A stretch of 64,000 nucleotides of DNA from Xylanibacter ruminicola (GTDB taxonomy: Bacteria; Bacteroidota; Bacteroidia; Bacteroidales; Bacteroidaceae), in NCBI GenBank assembly GCA_015060625.1, contig SUYC01000001.1, positions 1 to 64,000 of the forward strand, in the 5' to 3' direction. Shown here piece after piece: positions 51,257-59,775 of the stretch. The notes beneath the pieces are model-generated. The model made no database searches and was not told the DNA's origin. It saw only the letters and a program-made list of their open reading frames with translations. The position numbers and the translations under genes are program-made. Position 1 is the stretch's first letter; the number at the start of each line of letters is the position of its first letter.

Positions 51257-52678
51257 ATGAATAATAATCATCAGGCGCTCTGGGCTGACTGCCTTCGTCT
51301 TATCAAAGCTAACGTCACAGAGCAGCAGTATAAAACGTGGTTTGCACCAATCGTGTTCGAGTCGTTCAACGAAGCGAACCGTTCTGTTCTGGTGCAGGTT
51401 CCAAGCCGATATGTATTCGAGTTCTTGGAACAGTACTACGTTGGATTATTAAGTAAGGTGTTAGAGCGAGTGTTTGGTACCAATGTAAAACTCAATTACA
51501 GAATAGTAGAGGTAAAGGCTACTGGCGGTCAGGGTCGCGATGTAACAACCGATGTCGAGAGCGAAGGTCCCAGCTTGGAGACTGTTCCAGCTCGCCAGCA
51601 TCTTAACAAGTCGCCCAATGTGCTTGATGCCCCCCGCCATCAGCAGCTCAACCCTCAGCTCGACACCAAGAAGGGTTTTCACAACTATATCGAGGGTAAC
51701 TCTAACAAGCTGCCTCGCACCGTTGGTCTCTCTATCGCCGAGCATCCAGGTAAAACCACCTTCAATCCCTTCTTTATCTATGGTCCATCGGGTTGTGGTA
51801 AAACCCACCTGATCAATGCCATCGGATTGAAGTGCTGCGAGCTTTATCCTAACAAGCGCGTGCTGTATGTCAGTGCCCGTCTTTTCCAGGTACAGTTCAC
51901 CGATTCTGTACGTCAGAATACCACGAACGATTTTATCAACTTCTATCAGAGTATCGACGTGCTCATTGTCGATGATATTCAGGAGTGGGTGAATTCGCCA
52001 AAAACACTCGATACTTTCTTCCATATCTTCGATCACCTGTTCCGTATCGGCAAGCAGATTATTCTGGCCAGCGACCGTCCTCCAGTGGATCTGACTGGTG
52101 TGAAGGACCGCCTGCTCACCCGTTTTGCCTGCGGACTGATAGCCGAGCTCGAGAAGCCCAACGTGCAGTTGTGTGTGGATATCCTGAACGCCAAGTGCAA
52201 GCGCGATGGTTTGAAGATACCTGTAGATGTGATCGAGTATATCGCACAGACTGCTAATGGTAGCGTGCGCGATTTGGAGGGTGTGGTCAACTCGCTGATG
52301 GCTTATTCGATTGTTTACAACTCCAACATTGATATGAAGCTGGCCGAGCGCGTCATCAAGCGTGCCGTTAAGGTTGATAACCATCCGCTCACCATCGATG
52401 ATATCCTTGATAAGGTTTGCAGTCATTATGGTGTCAGTCAGCAGAATGTGTTTAGCAAGAGTCGCAAGCGCGATTATGTGCAGGCGCGCCAGATTTCGAT
52501 GTACCTGGCACAGAAACACACCAAAATGCCATCGTCGCGCATTGGTCAGCTCATCGGTGGCCGCGATCACTCTACCGTTATTCACAGTTGCAATGCTGTC
52601 GAGCAGCGACTCAAGATAGACAAGGCTTTCGTGGCCGAGTTGAGTTCTATCGAGAATTCATTTAAACTCAAGAAATAA
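51257..52678 (+). CDS. dnaA: Chromosomal replication initiator DnaA
   Basis: The 473-residue protein has all four DnaA domains: domain I (LWADCLRLIKANVTEQQYKT then WFAP), a variable linker, the AAA+ domain with Walker A GPSGCGKTHL and Walker B VLIVDDIQEW, and domain IV with the DNA-binding signature GRDHSTVIHSCNAVE. It opens the chromosome origin. No dnaN follows, as is common in Bacteroidota. Origin location is not clear in this window. Confidence 0.97.
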   Translation: MNNNHQALWADCLRLIKANVTEQQYKTWFAPIVFESFNEANRSVLVQVPSRYVFEFLEQYYVGLLSKVLERVFGTNVKLNYRIVEVKATGGQGRDVTTDVESEGPSLETVPARQHLNKSPNVLDAPRHQQLNPQLDTKKGFHNYIEGNSNKLPRTVGLSIAEHPGKTTFNPFFIYGPSGCGKTHLINAIGLKCCELYPNKRVLYVSARLFQVQFTDSVRQNTTNDFINFYQSIDVLIVDDIQEWVNSPKTLDTFFHIFDHLFRIGKQIILASDRPPVDLTGVKDRLLTRFACGLIAELEKPNVQLCVDILNAKCKRDGLKIPVDVIEYIAQTANGSVRDLEGVVNSLMAYSIVYNSNIDMKLAERVIKRAVKVDNHPLTIDDILDKVCSHYGVSQQNVFSKSRKRDYVQARQISMYLAQKHTKMPSSRIGQLIGGRDHSTVIHSCNAVEQRLKIDKAFVAELSSIENSFKLKK

Positions 52679-52686
52679 TATAACAA

Positions 52687-52717
52687 AGGCTCGCTGATTG
52701 GCGAGCCTCGTTTTTTT
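52687..52717 (+). terminator. dnaA terminator
   Basis: AGGCTCGC (52687-52694) and GCGAGCCT (52701-52708) enclose six bases and are followed by TTTTTTT. Confidence 0.85.
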
Positions 52718-52741
52718 AGGTATGTTTGTTTTAAAATGTGA

Positions 52742-54826
52742 TTATAATTTGATGTTGATACCTGCTATCAGCCAGTGACCAGGCTGTTCTACATTTCCGT
52801 AGTCCACATATTTTTTGTCTAACAGATTGTTAGCCTCTACATAGAGTTTGTAGGTGGGAGCATTCCAGCTCAGTCGTGCATCAACCACGCCATACGGCTC
52901 GTAGTCTTTTATCTGTCCGTCGGCATTGGTATAGGTGCCTGTGCGGTCCTGCAGTCGGTAGTAGAGGTCCATATCCAAGTGCTGCCACAGATGCGTCTGC
53001 AAGCTGGCCACCAGTTTGTGGCGCAGATATTCCAGTGTATATTGACTCTGTATGCCGTCCGTCTCCACCTTGTCCTGGTCGATATAGCTGTAGGCCACGT
53101 TCAGTTTCTTCAGCACGCTCTGTGCAGGCATCAGTTCCTGCAGGTTGAGCGCCATACTGGCCTCTATGCCCGTGGCATTCACCTCCGTGAAGTTGACCGA
53201 CTCCCAAGGGGCGTCGGGGTCATCACTGCGCCTGATCCAGTCTATCAGGTTCTTGCAGTGGTTGCGATACACGCTCACCGATCCCTCCAGGGCATACGTG
53301 CTGTATTTCACGCCCCCTTCCCAGGCAGCCAGTTCCTCGGGTTTCAGGTGCTTGTCGGCCTTGTGTCCACCCACCGAGTAGTAGAGCTCCGTGACCGAGG
53401 GCATGCGCAGCGAGGTGTTGTATGAGGCATATACTTTCCAGTTGTTGCCGATGCGGTAGCTGGCGTCGATGCCCGGATAGAGACGCATGTTCATCTCGTT
53501 CCATGAGTTCTTGACCGCCACCAGTCCTGCCGACAGGGTGAATCGCTCCAGCAGGATGTTGTGCTCCAGCACGAAACTGATGTTGGTACGGTTCAGTCCG
53601 TACTCATAGTCGCGGTCGGTGCCGTGGATATGATGCGTGCGCGACAGCGGTTCACCCAGATTGCCGCTCACCAGGTCTTCGTTTCTCAGTTCGGCACCGA
53701 TGGCTGTGCGGCCCAGTGCCCAGTCGAAGTGTCCGTTCAGGTTCACGCCATACACATCTGTACGGTGGTAGTTGAAGGGGTAGATGTCGGGTGCGTCGCG
53801 AAAGAGTTCGAAGCGGTCCATCGATCTGTTCCAGTAGATGGTAGGCTTCAGGTGCAGGAATCCCTGTTTGTTCTCCGCCGATACCGCCGTATAGGTCTTC
53901 AGCGTGTGCTCAAACTGGTCGTCCCATTTCGCACCATAAAAAGTGTTCGAGCCGAAATCCCTCACGCTCAGGCCCGCATGCCAGTCCACGTTCACCTGTT
54001 CATCGCTGTAGTTTCCCTGATAAAACGCCTTGCCGCTTTTGTAGTCGGCATTCAGCGATCCAGCCTTGTTGCGGCTGTAGCCGTCGCTGCGTGTGTAGTT
54101 GGCCGATAGGCTGTAGCTGGTTTTGCCATTCAAAGCCACACGTCCGCCCACATTGGCATAGCCGTACGATCCGCCTTCCGCATGCAGGGCAATCTCCTTC
54201 CTCCTTTCTCCTTCGTCCTTCCTCGCAGAAGGAGTCGTCACGATGTTGATTGCACCTACCAGACTCGACGTGCCATACACACGTCCGGCAGGCCCTTCGA
54301 GCACCTCTATACGCACGATATCGCTGATATCCACAGGGAAGTCGAACGCATTATGTCCCGTCTGCGGGTCGCAGATGTTGATACCGTTCAGCAGGATGGT
54401 GATCTGCTCATTGTTTCCGCCACGTATCGAGATGTCGGTCTGGGCACCGATAGGTCCTCGTTGCCTTACATCCACGCCCACGGCGTACTTCAAAAGATCG
54501 TTAATACTTTGTACCGGCGCCTGCGCAATCTGCTGGCGATCCAGTACAGTTACCATTCTCGCAGCCTGACTCTTGGTCAGCGGCGCCCTCGAACCGGTCA
54601 CGCTGACCTCGTCGAGCATCATCTCACGTGCAGTTGTCATGGCTGTAGAGTCAGTTACCACGGGGTTCGTGCTAACGCTCTCGGCCGATGCGTAGGTGAG
54701 TGTGCTCACAGAGAGCACGCTGCAAACCACCTCGCGGCCCAGACAACTGAAGAGTGAGTAGCCCTTGTTTCCGAAATGACGGAAAACCAGGCGCTGGCGC
54801 TTCATGTTGAATGTTTGTTTGTACAT
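52742..54826 (-). CDS. TonB-dependent receptor, BtuB-like
   Basis: The 694-residue protein is a TonB-dependent outer-membrane receptor. After a signal-like N-terminus comes the TonB-box-type DEVSVTGSRAPLTKSQ, a plug (YAVGVDVRQRGPIGAQTDIS then IRGG, and VLEGPAGRVYGTSSLVGAIN) and a 22-strand-type barrel ending GHWLIAGINIKL. The plug is closest in style to BtuB, so cobalamin or another corrinoid is a candidate cargo. No SusD-like partner adjoins and no cobalamin riboswitch is visible in the 180-base gap before it. Confidence 0.85.
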   Translation of the reverse strand: MYKQTFNMKRQRLVFRHFGNKGYSLFSCLGREVVCSVLSVSTLTYASAESVSTNPVVTDSTAMTTAREMMLDEVSVTGSRAPLTKSQAARMVTVLDRQQIAQAPVQSINDLLKYAVGVDVRQRGPIGAQTDISIRGGNNEQITILLNGINICDPQTGHNAFDFPVDISDIVRIEVLEGPAGRVYGTSSLVGAINIVTTPSARKDEGERRKEIALHAEGGSYGYANVGGRVALNGKTSYSLSANYTRSDGYSRNKAGSLNADYKSGKAFYQGNYSDEQVNVDWHAGLSVRDFGSNTFYGAKWDDQFEHTLKTYTAVSAENKQGFLHLKPTIYWNRSMDRFELFRDAPDIYPFNYHRTDVYGVNLNGHFDWALGRTAIGAELRNEDLVSGNLGEPLSRTHHIHGTDRDYEYGLNRTNISFVLEHNILLERFTLSAGLVAVKNSWNEMNMRLYPGIDASYRIGNNWKVYASYNTSLRMPSVTELYYSVGGHKADKHLKPEELAAWEGGVKYSTYALEGSVSVYRNHCKNLIDWIRRSDDPDAPWESVNFTEVNATGIEASMALNLQELMPAQSVLKKLNVAYSYIDQDKVETDGIQSQYTLEYLRHKLVASLQTHLWQHLDMDLYYRLQDRTGTYTNADGQIKDYEPYGVVDARLSWNAPTYKLYVEANNLLDKKYVDYGNVEQPGHWLIAGINIKL

Positions 54827-55006
54827 AATTAGTATTGTTACCTAAAAAAAATCGGGTGCAAAATTAATGTATTTTTCTGTAACAAAACACTTAAAAGCTG
54901 TAAAACTTTGCAAAAATTTGAAGTTTTCTTTGCTCATCTCAATTTATTTGTGCACCTTTGCAGGCACTAAACATGAATATGTTTATCAACCAAATAAAGT
55001 TATATA

Positions 55007-56335
55007 ATGACACAAACTAAAGTATCACCCGCCCAAGGTAAGTTGGGCATTCTGGTAGTGGGCTGTGGTGCCGTATCTACCACCTTCATGACAGGTGTGC
55101 TCATGGCCCGCAAGGGTTTGGCCAAGCCTGTAGGTTCAATGACACAGTATGATAAGATGCGCGTGGGCCGTGGTGCCGATGCCAAGTATCTGCACTATGC
55201 CGATATAGTGCCCCTGGCCAAGCTCGATGATATCGTGTTCGGTTGTTGGGATGTGTATCCCCAGAACGCCTATCAGGCAGCTGTGTATGCCGAGGTGCTC
55301 AAGGAGAAGGATATCGAGCCCGTGCGCGACGAACTCGAGAAGATAGTGCCCATGAAGGCCGCCTTCGACAAGAACTATGCCAAGCGCCTGGGTGGCGACA
55401 ATGTGAAAGCTGGGCTCACCCGTTGGCAGATGGTAGAGGCCCTGCGCGAGGATATCCGCCAGTTCAAGGCCGCTAACGATTGCGCCCGCATCGTAGTGCT
55501 CTGGGCAGCCTCTACCGAAATCTACGTGCCCGTGTGCGAGTCAGTTCACTATCAGCTCTCCGACCTCGAGGCAGCTATGAAGGCCGACGATCGCGAGCAT
55601 GTCGCTCCCTCTATGTGTTATGCCTATGCCGCTCTGAGCGAGGGTGCCCCATTCATTATGGGAGCTCCTAACACCACCGTCGATATCCCCGCCATGTGGC
55701 AGTTGGCCGAGCAGACCAAGATGCCTATCGCCGGCAAGGACTTCAAGACCGGTCAGACCCTCGTCAAGTCAGGTTTTGCCCCCATCATCGGCACCCGCTG
55801 CCTGGGACTGAATGGCTGGTTCTCAACCAATATCCTGGGCAATCGCGACGGACTGGTGCTCGACGAGCCTGCCAACTTCCGCACCAAGGAGGTGTCGAAA
55901 CTCTCAACCCTCGAAACCATCCTGAAGCCCGACGTGCAGCCCGACCTCTATGGTCATGGCAACGACGAGGACACCCAGTATTATCACAAGGTGCGCATCA
56001 ACTATTATCCCCCACGCAATGATAATAAGGAGGGTTGGGACAATATCGACATCTTCGGATGGATGGGTTATCCCATGCAGATTAAGATCAACTTCCTCTG
56101 CCGTGATAGTATTCTGGCTGCCCCGCTGTGCCTCGACCTCTGTCTGCTCAGCGACCTGGCCGCCCGTGCTGGTCGTTATGGCATCCAGCGTTTCCTCTCG
56201 TTCTTCCTCAAGTCGCCTATGCACGACTACACCCAAGGCGAGGAGGCCGTCAACCATCTCTATCAGCAATACACCATGCTGAAGAATGCCATCCGCGAGA
56301 TGGGAGGTTACGAGCCCGACGAAGAAATCGACTAA
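55007..56335 (+). CDS. Inositol-3-phosphate synthase
   Basis: The 442-residue enzyme converts glucose-6-phosphate to myo-inositol-3-phosphate using NAD. GKLGILVVGCGAVSTTFMTG is the Rossmann motif, and the family segments MGAPNTTVDIPAMWQLAE, GKDFKTGQTLVKSG and NGWFSTNILGNRDG are intact. In Bacteroidota it supports inositol sphingolipids or phosphoinositol lipids. It is alone on this strand and divergent from the TonB receptor. Confidence 0.95.
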   Translation: MTQTKVSPAQGKLGILVVGCGAVSTTFMTGVLMARKGLAKPVGSMTQYDKMRVGRGADAKYLHYADIVPLAKLDDIVFGCWDVYPQNAYQAAVYAEVLKEKDIEPVRDELEKIVPMKAAFDKNYAKRLGGDNVKAGLTRWQMVEALREDIRQFKAANDCARIVVLWAASTEIYVPVCESVHYQLSDLEAAMKADDREHVAPSMCYAYAALSEGAPFIMGAPNTTVDIPAMWQLAEQTKMPIAGKDFKTGQTLVKSGFAPIIGTRCLGLNGWFSTNILGNRDGLVLDEPANFRTKEVSKLSTLETILKPDVQPDLYGHGNDEDTQYYHKVRINYYPPRNDNKEGWDNIDIFGWMGYPMQIKINFLCRDSILAAPLCLDLCLLSDLAARAGRYGIQRFLSFFLKSPMHDYTQGEEAVNHLYQQYTMLKNAIREMGGYEPDEEID

Positions 56336-56523
56336 GAAAAAACAGTTCATCCCTGCCAATTCTGGTGGGGATGATTTTTGTTCTAAAACATAGGGTTTTC
56401 CCTATCCACAAAGGATTTTCACTATTTTTTTTAAATAGGCCGTTTTTTGTGATTCTGGTCAACAATGTAGGTCAAAATCGCTATTTTCCGCAAAAACTTA
56501 GCGCTATTCACAAGTTTTCGCCG

Positions 56524-56531
56524 TACCTTTG
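56524..56531 (+). promoter_or_regulatory. -7 box (TACCTTTG) of the porin gene
   Basis: It implies a leader of about 78 bases ending in A-rich sequence. Two DnaA-box-like sites lie a little upstream. Confidence 0.6.
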
Positions 56532-56608
56532 CAGTGCATTTAGAATCAAAACAAGCGGTCCTTTAAGCGACCAAATGTAGAAGTTTATTTTTTTTAAAAG
56601 AAGAGATT

Positions 56609-57166
56609 ATGAAAAAGATTTTTATGACACTCGCAGCAGTATGTGTAGCTGCAACAATGAATGCACAGGTTTACGTAGGTGGCGGTCTTGGTCTGTCTTC
56701 TACATCTCAGGATGGTGACACCAACACCAAGCTCAAGCTCATGCCCGAGATTGGTTACAACATCAACGACAGCTGGGCTGTAGGTGTAGCTTTCGGATAT
56801 GCCGAGAACGAGCAGAAGGTAAAAACTGGCAATATCACAGTATCAGCTAAGGACAAGGCATTCCAGATTAGTCCTTACGCACGTTACACCTTTGCTAAGT
56901 TCGATAAGGTAAACCTCTTCCTCGATGGTGGTTTCGATTATATCCACGAGGATCCCGCAGTTGGTAACAAGGTAAACACCTTTGGTCTGGGCATCAAGCC
57001 AGGTGTTGCTGTCAACCTCAACGACAAGCTCAGCTTCGTAGCTCACGCTGGTTTCCTGGGCTGGCAGAACGAGAAGGAGGATTACGATGGCGCCAAGGCT
57101 GCTAATACCTTTGGTTTCGACCTCGATGGTTCTAACCTCAGCTTCGGTGTTTACTACAACTTCTAA
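56609..57166 (+). CDS. Outer-membrane beta-barrel (OmpX/porin-like) protein
   Basis: The 185-residue protein has a signal peptide (MKKIFMTLAAVCVAATMNAQ) and a mature part of alternating strands, such as VYVGGGLGLSSTSQ, LMPEIGYNINDSWAVGVAFG and FKPGVAVNLNDKLSFVAHAG-like segments, ending LSFGVYYNF with a terminal Phe. It fits the eight-stranded barrel family. Strong codon bias and a clear promoter suggest high expression. A terminator follows. Confidence 0.85.
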   Translation: MKKIFMTLAAVCVAATMNAQVYVGGGLGLSSTSQDGDTNTKLKLMPEIGYNINDSWAVGVAFGYAENEQKVKTGNITVSAKDKAFQISPYARYTFAKFDKVNLFLDGGFDYIHEDPAVGNKVNTFGLGIKPGVAVNLNDKLSFVAHAGFLGWQNEKEDYDGAKAANTFGFDLDGSNLSFGVYYNF

Positions 57167-57179
57167 TAGTAAAAACAAT

Positions 57180-57217
57180 GATGGCTGCACCCTTATCGGT
57201 GTAGCCATCTTTTTTTT
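57180..57217 (+). terminator. Porin gene terminator
   Basis: GATGGCTGCACC (57180-57191) and GGTGTAGCCATC (57198-57209) pair with one G-T wobble, followed by eight T. Confidence 0.85.
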
Positions 57218-57227
57218 GTTACCTAAC

Positions 57228-57329
57228 TCACGAGCCCACGCAGCTCGTCGCTCCCAGTGCCGTCACAATCGCCGTCGCAATCGATGCAATCATCTGCACA
57301 ATAAATTTCAAAGTCTCTTTCTTACTCAT
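57228..57329 (-). CDS. Smalltalk micro-protein
   Basis: The 33-residue frame reads MSKKETLKFIVQMIASIATA then IVTALGATSCVGS. It matches the 'smalltalk protein' pattern of Bacteroidales: a basic start, one hydrophobic helix and a near-terminal Cys. Such proteins are nearly always encoded just after an HU-like gene, as here (57394-57933 on the same strand). The usual following amidase is missing. Function is unknown; the helix and Cys suggest a membrane-bound or lipidated peptide. Confidence 0.75.
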   Translation of the reverse strand: MSKKETLKFIVQMIASIATAIVTALGATSCVGS

Positions 57330-57393
57330 AACTCAATTATTACCTTTTTATTTTTTTATTTTTTAAAATTGGTCGGGGCCTTAGCCCCAACCC

Positions 57394-57933
57394 TTAGTCG
57401 CCGTTAGGGCCGTTGTAGCCACCGCCGCCAGTGTTGCCGCCGTTACCGCCCGATGGGGTGGTGGGGTCGGTGCTGCCACCGTTCTCAGGGTCCTCCACGT
57501 CGCCACTGTCACCACTGGTCACGCGCTTCAGCACCTTACCATCCTCGTCCAGACAGGTAATCTGGATGGCGGTGTTCTTCAGCTCATCCTTCACGTCGGT
57601 GCTCGGGGTGAACACGATGCGACGGGTGGTGATCAGTCCAGTCTTCACGTCCTCCAGGTCCTCCACAGCCTTCGAGCGCACACCGAATCGCATGGTTCCC
57701 AGTCCTGGCAGGGGCACAGAGTGACCCTCGGTGGCCCACGTGCGAATCACGTCGCCTGCAGCATCCCAAGCTGCCTTGATCACACCTGCAGAGATACCAC
57801 TGCGAGTGGCTGCGTCGCGAAACACCTTCTTCTCTGCGATAGCACTATACAGGTCGGGGCGCATGATGAAACGCTTACCTGGTTTGTTGCCGATTTTAAG
57901 CTCTCGGCGCTGAGCAATCACTTTAATCGCCAT
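57394..57933 (-). CDS. HU-family DNA-binding protein with Gly/Pro-rich tail
   Basis: The 179-residue protein has an HU-like domain (residues 18-110; YSAIAEKKVFRDAATRSGIS, VIKAAWDAAGDVIRTW, GHSVPLPGLGTMRFGVRSK) and then a low-complexity tail of Gly, Asn, Pro and Asp (TPSGGNGGNTGGGGYNGPNG). It differs from the 7903 protein in both length and tail. It forms the usual pair with the smalltalk micro-protein. Its -7 box is far upstream (58123-58130), giving a 190-base leader with direct repeats. Confidence 0.8.
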   Translation of the reverse strand: MAIKVIAQRRELKIGNKPGKRFIMRPDLYSAIAEKKVFRDAATRSGISAGVIKAAWDAAGDVIRTWATEGHSVPLPGLGTMRFGVRSKAVEDLEDVKTGLITTRRIVFTPSTDVKDELKNTAIQITCLDEDGKVLKRVTSGDSGDVEDPENGGSTDPTTPSGGNGGNTGGGGYNGPNGD

Positions 57934-58049
57934 AATTCAAATAGTTTTTAAATAGTTTGTTTGTTAAATATTTTAGTAATTTTCGCTTTGTCGCCTTGGA
58001 GCGCAGTTTTCAGCCGCTATTAATACTTTCAATTGTTACTATTAATGCG

Positions 58050-58130
58050 CGCAATTTCTAGATTTAATCTTCGCAATTTTTAGCCTTAATGCCGCTGCTC
58101 TTACTCTCTCAATTTGACAATGCAAAGGTA
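58050..58130 (-). promoter_or_regulatory. HU-like gene promoter and repeat-bearing leader
   Basis: TACCTTTG (minus strand) lies at 58123-58130. In the leader, CGCAATTTCTAGATTTAAT (58050-58068) is repeated imperfectly from 58072 as CGCAATTTTTAGCCTTAAT. The long leader suggests translational control, perhaps by the protein itself. Confidence 0.45.
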
Positions 58131-58207
58131 CGAAAAATTCAGCATATATACAAGCGTTTATTCGTTTTATTTTTAATTTATTTCTACATAGATTTACCAC
58201 TACCGAG

Positions 58208-58397
58208 CACCTAACGTCCTAACGTTCTAACATTACGATTTCTCTATTGTCCTATCACTTGTCAATACTCTCTATAAATATATATTATTATATTATATAT
58301 TATAATATATAATATAATAATATATATTCCAATAAGCACGTTAGTTACTACCTAACAAAATACCAAATGTTAGTTTGTTAGGTGGTTAGATGGTTAG
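58208..58397. repeat. CTAAC/GTTAG repeats around a perfect 52-bp palindrome
   Basis: The palindrome at 58277-58328 is fully symmetric, 26 bases on each side, made only of A and T. To its left lie three CTAAC copies (58208-58232) and to its right five GTTAG copies and one CTAAC (58340-58397). There is no gene in 57934-58393. Confidence 0.75.
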
Positions 58398-58735
58398 ACC
58401 AGTGCTTCCTCTGCCACCATGTTAGGGTAGATCACTTGTTCGTCGTATATCAGGTTAATGCCAAGTGCATCCTCTAACTTTGATAGTGTGTCGAGCGACA
58501 TATTCTCTTTGCCCTTTAGTATCTTTGATACATACTGCTGGGTACAGTTCATACGTTCAGCAAGGGCTTTTTGTGTAAGTCCCTCCTGTTTCATCTGCAA
58601 TAATACCTTCACGGCAATCTTTTGTGAGTGCCGCAACCACGACCAATTGTCGCGTCTCCATTCTGCTTCCTCGCGCCATTTTGACGGCGTCTCGCTCTTG
58701 TGAGCTTCGAGGAATTCTTGTGTTTTCTTCTTCAT
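58394..58735 (-). CDS. XRE/HigA-like antitoxin
   Basis: The 113-residue protein has an N-terminal helical part and an HTH_XRE domain in its C-terminal half: VKVLLQMKQEGLTQKALAER, MNCTQQYVSKILKGKENMSL, then DTLSKLEDALGINL. It lies 22 bases after the toxin-like gene on the same strand and would bind their shared promoter. The layout toxin first, antitoxin second, is that of HigBA. Confidence 0.8.
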   Translation of the reverse strand: MKKKTQEFLEAHKSETPSKWREEAEWRRDNWSWLRHSQKIAVKVLLQMKQEGLTQKALAERMNCTQQYVSKILKGKENMSLDTLSKLEDALGINLIYDEQVIYPNMVAEEALV

Positions 58736-58757
58736 AGGCTATTCCTCTTTAGTTATA

Positions 58758-59306
58758 TTATAATTCTGACATGTAGTCTGCAAATCCATCTGCATCTATA
58801 GCTTGATTTCTAATCAGGTAGTTGCGCACCTGTTCCATCTTTTTTAGTTCGTTTAGCGTGTGCTCACGTTCCTGCATGGTGCGGGTTAGTTTAATGGCAC
58901 CGCCAGTTATGATGTAACATCCTGGTTCCAACTTGATGGCATATATGCGTAGCCATGAAGCGTGCTGTGGGCGTTCTTTGATTTTTGCCTTCTCCTTACC
59001 CAGCAGCATCTCGCTCGTACGACTATTTTCAAGCGGACGGAAAAGTTTATCAAGATCTGCCTCTGGTGATATGTCGAGAATCAGGCATTGCATGCGCTGG
59101 TTGTCGTCGATAGTATCGTAGATAGCCTGATTGATATCTGTAATCTTGAAATACGACTCCAAATCAGCCATGTTTGCCAAAAAGAAATCTACCAGCCACT
59201 CTGGATCATTCCATTGGTCGAAGAGTAGTTTCAAGGCATTGTCTGCTGCGCCATCGTAGCGTACTGCCCACAGGGTGTTATTATCCAGAATCTTATCAAA
59301 TGTCAT
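58758..59306 (-). CDS. RelE/HigB-like toxin-family protein
   Basis: The 182-residue protein has a RelE/HigB-type core in its second half: ASWLRIYAIKLEPGCYIITG and GAIKLTRTMQEREHTLNELK. The N-terminal 80 residues are acidic. These proteins cleave mRNA at the ribosome, but this longer Bacteroidales type is not well characterised. It is followed by an XRE antitoxin. Promoter TATCTTTG is at 59327-59334 on the minus strand. Confidence 0.65.
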   Translation of the reverse strand: MTFDKILDNNTLWAVRYDGAADNALKLLFDQWNDPEWLVDFFLANMADLESYFKITDINQAIYDTIDDNQRMQCLILDISPEADLDKLFRPLENSRTSEMLLGKEKAKIKERPQHASWLRIYAIKLEPGCYIITGGAIKLTRTMQEREHTLNELKKMEQVRNYLIRNQAIDADGFADYMSEL

Positions 59307-59326
59307 ATCTATTACATTTTCTGCCG

Positions 59327-59334
59327 CAAAGATA
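59327..59334 (-). promoter_or_regulatory. Toxin-antitoxin operon -7 box (TATCTTTG)
   Basis: The box lies 20 bases before the toxin ATG. Confidence 0.55.
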
Positions 59335-59490
59335 GAATTTTATTTTTAGAAAACAACTAGCAGTTGTATGATTCATATTGATTTTTAGGATTTTTAATCA
59401 AATTCTCGTCTATCTGTTCAAACTTCGCCTTTTTTTGTGTAGTTTTAGATTGCCACAGAACCGTCCCATAGTATGTGAAGAGGTAGAACC

Positions 59491-59630
59491 GGTCACAATT
59501 TGTGACCAGTTCAAGGAGGTGGTTGCAAATACTTGCTTAGGCAAGCGTCACGTAGGGCCGAGCGGCGGCCAGCTTTGAGAGGTTATCGCAAATTGTGATA
59601 ACCAGGGATTTGTGGTTGCATTTTGTGACC
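59491..59630. promoter_or_regulatory. Cluster of related palindromes upstream of the WYL gene
   Basis: GGTCACAA-T-TTGTGACC (59491-59507) is perfect. GGTTATCGCAAATTGTGATAACC-type symmetry is at 59581-59603 (one mismatch), and a weaker GGTTGCA-TTTTGTGACC copy is at 59614-59630. A CTTGC-TTAG-GCAAG hairpin is at 59532-59545. They share a GGTnnCAAwTTGTGAnC pattern. The rest of 59335-59775 holds no gene I can support. Confidence 0.55.
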
Positions 59631-59746
59631 GCAAAATAGTACAATACTTCAATAGCGGAAGGAAGTGCCTTATAGATACAATCACCATTTTTTCTTCAAA
59701 TCAGATTTTTTTTTTGAAAAAAAGAATATCTTTCCCAACTTTTTTA

Positions 59747-59754
59747 TATATTTG
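59747..59754 (+). promoter_or_regulatory. WYL gene -7 box (TATATTTG)
   Basis: The box lies 21 bases before the WYL ATG. The palindromes upstream could be its operators. Confidence 0.5.
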
Positions 59755-59775
59755 TGGCATCTAATCGTTTGACGT

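Noticed and set aside
51461..52585. Long minus-strand frame opposite dnaA
   Set aside because: It lies fully inside dnaA and has no recognisable protein.
54827..55006. Cobalamin riboswitch before the BtuB-like gene
   Set aside because: The gap is about 180 bases and shows no conserved B12-box-like sequence.
59378..59578. 66-codon plus-strand frame in the gap before the WYL gene
   Set aside because: It runs through the palindromes and its product looks like translated repeat; no promoter or match.
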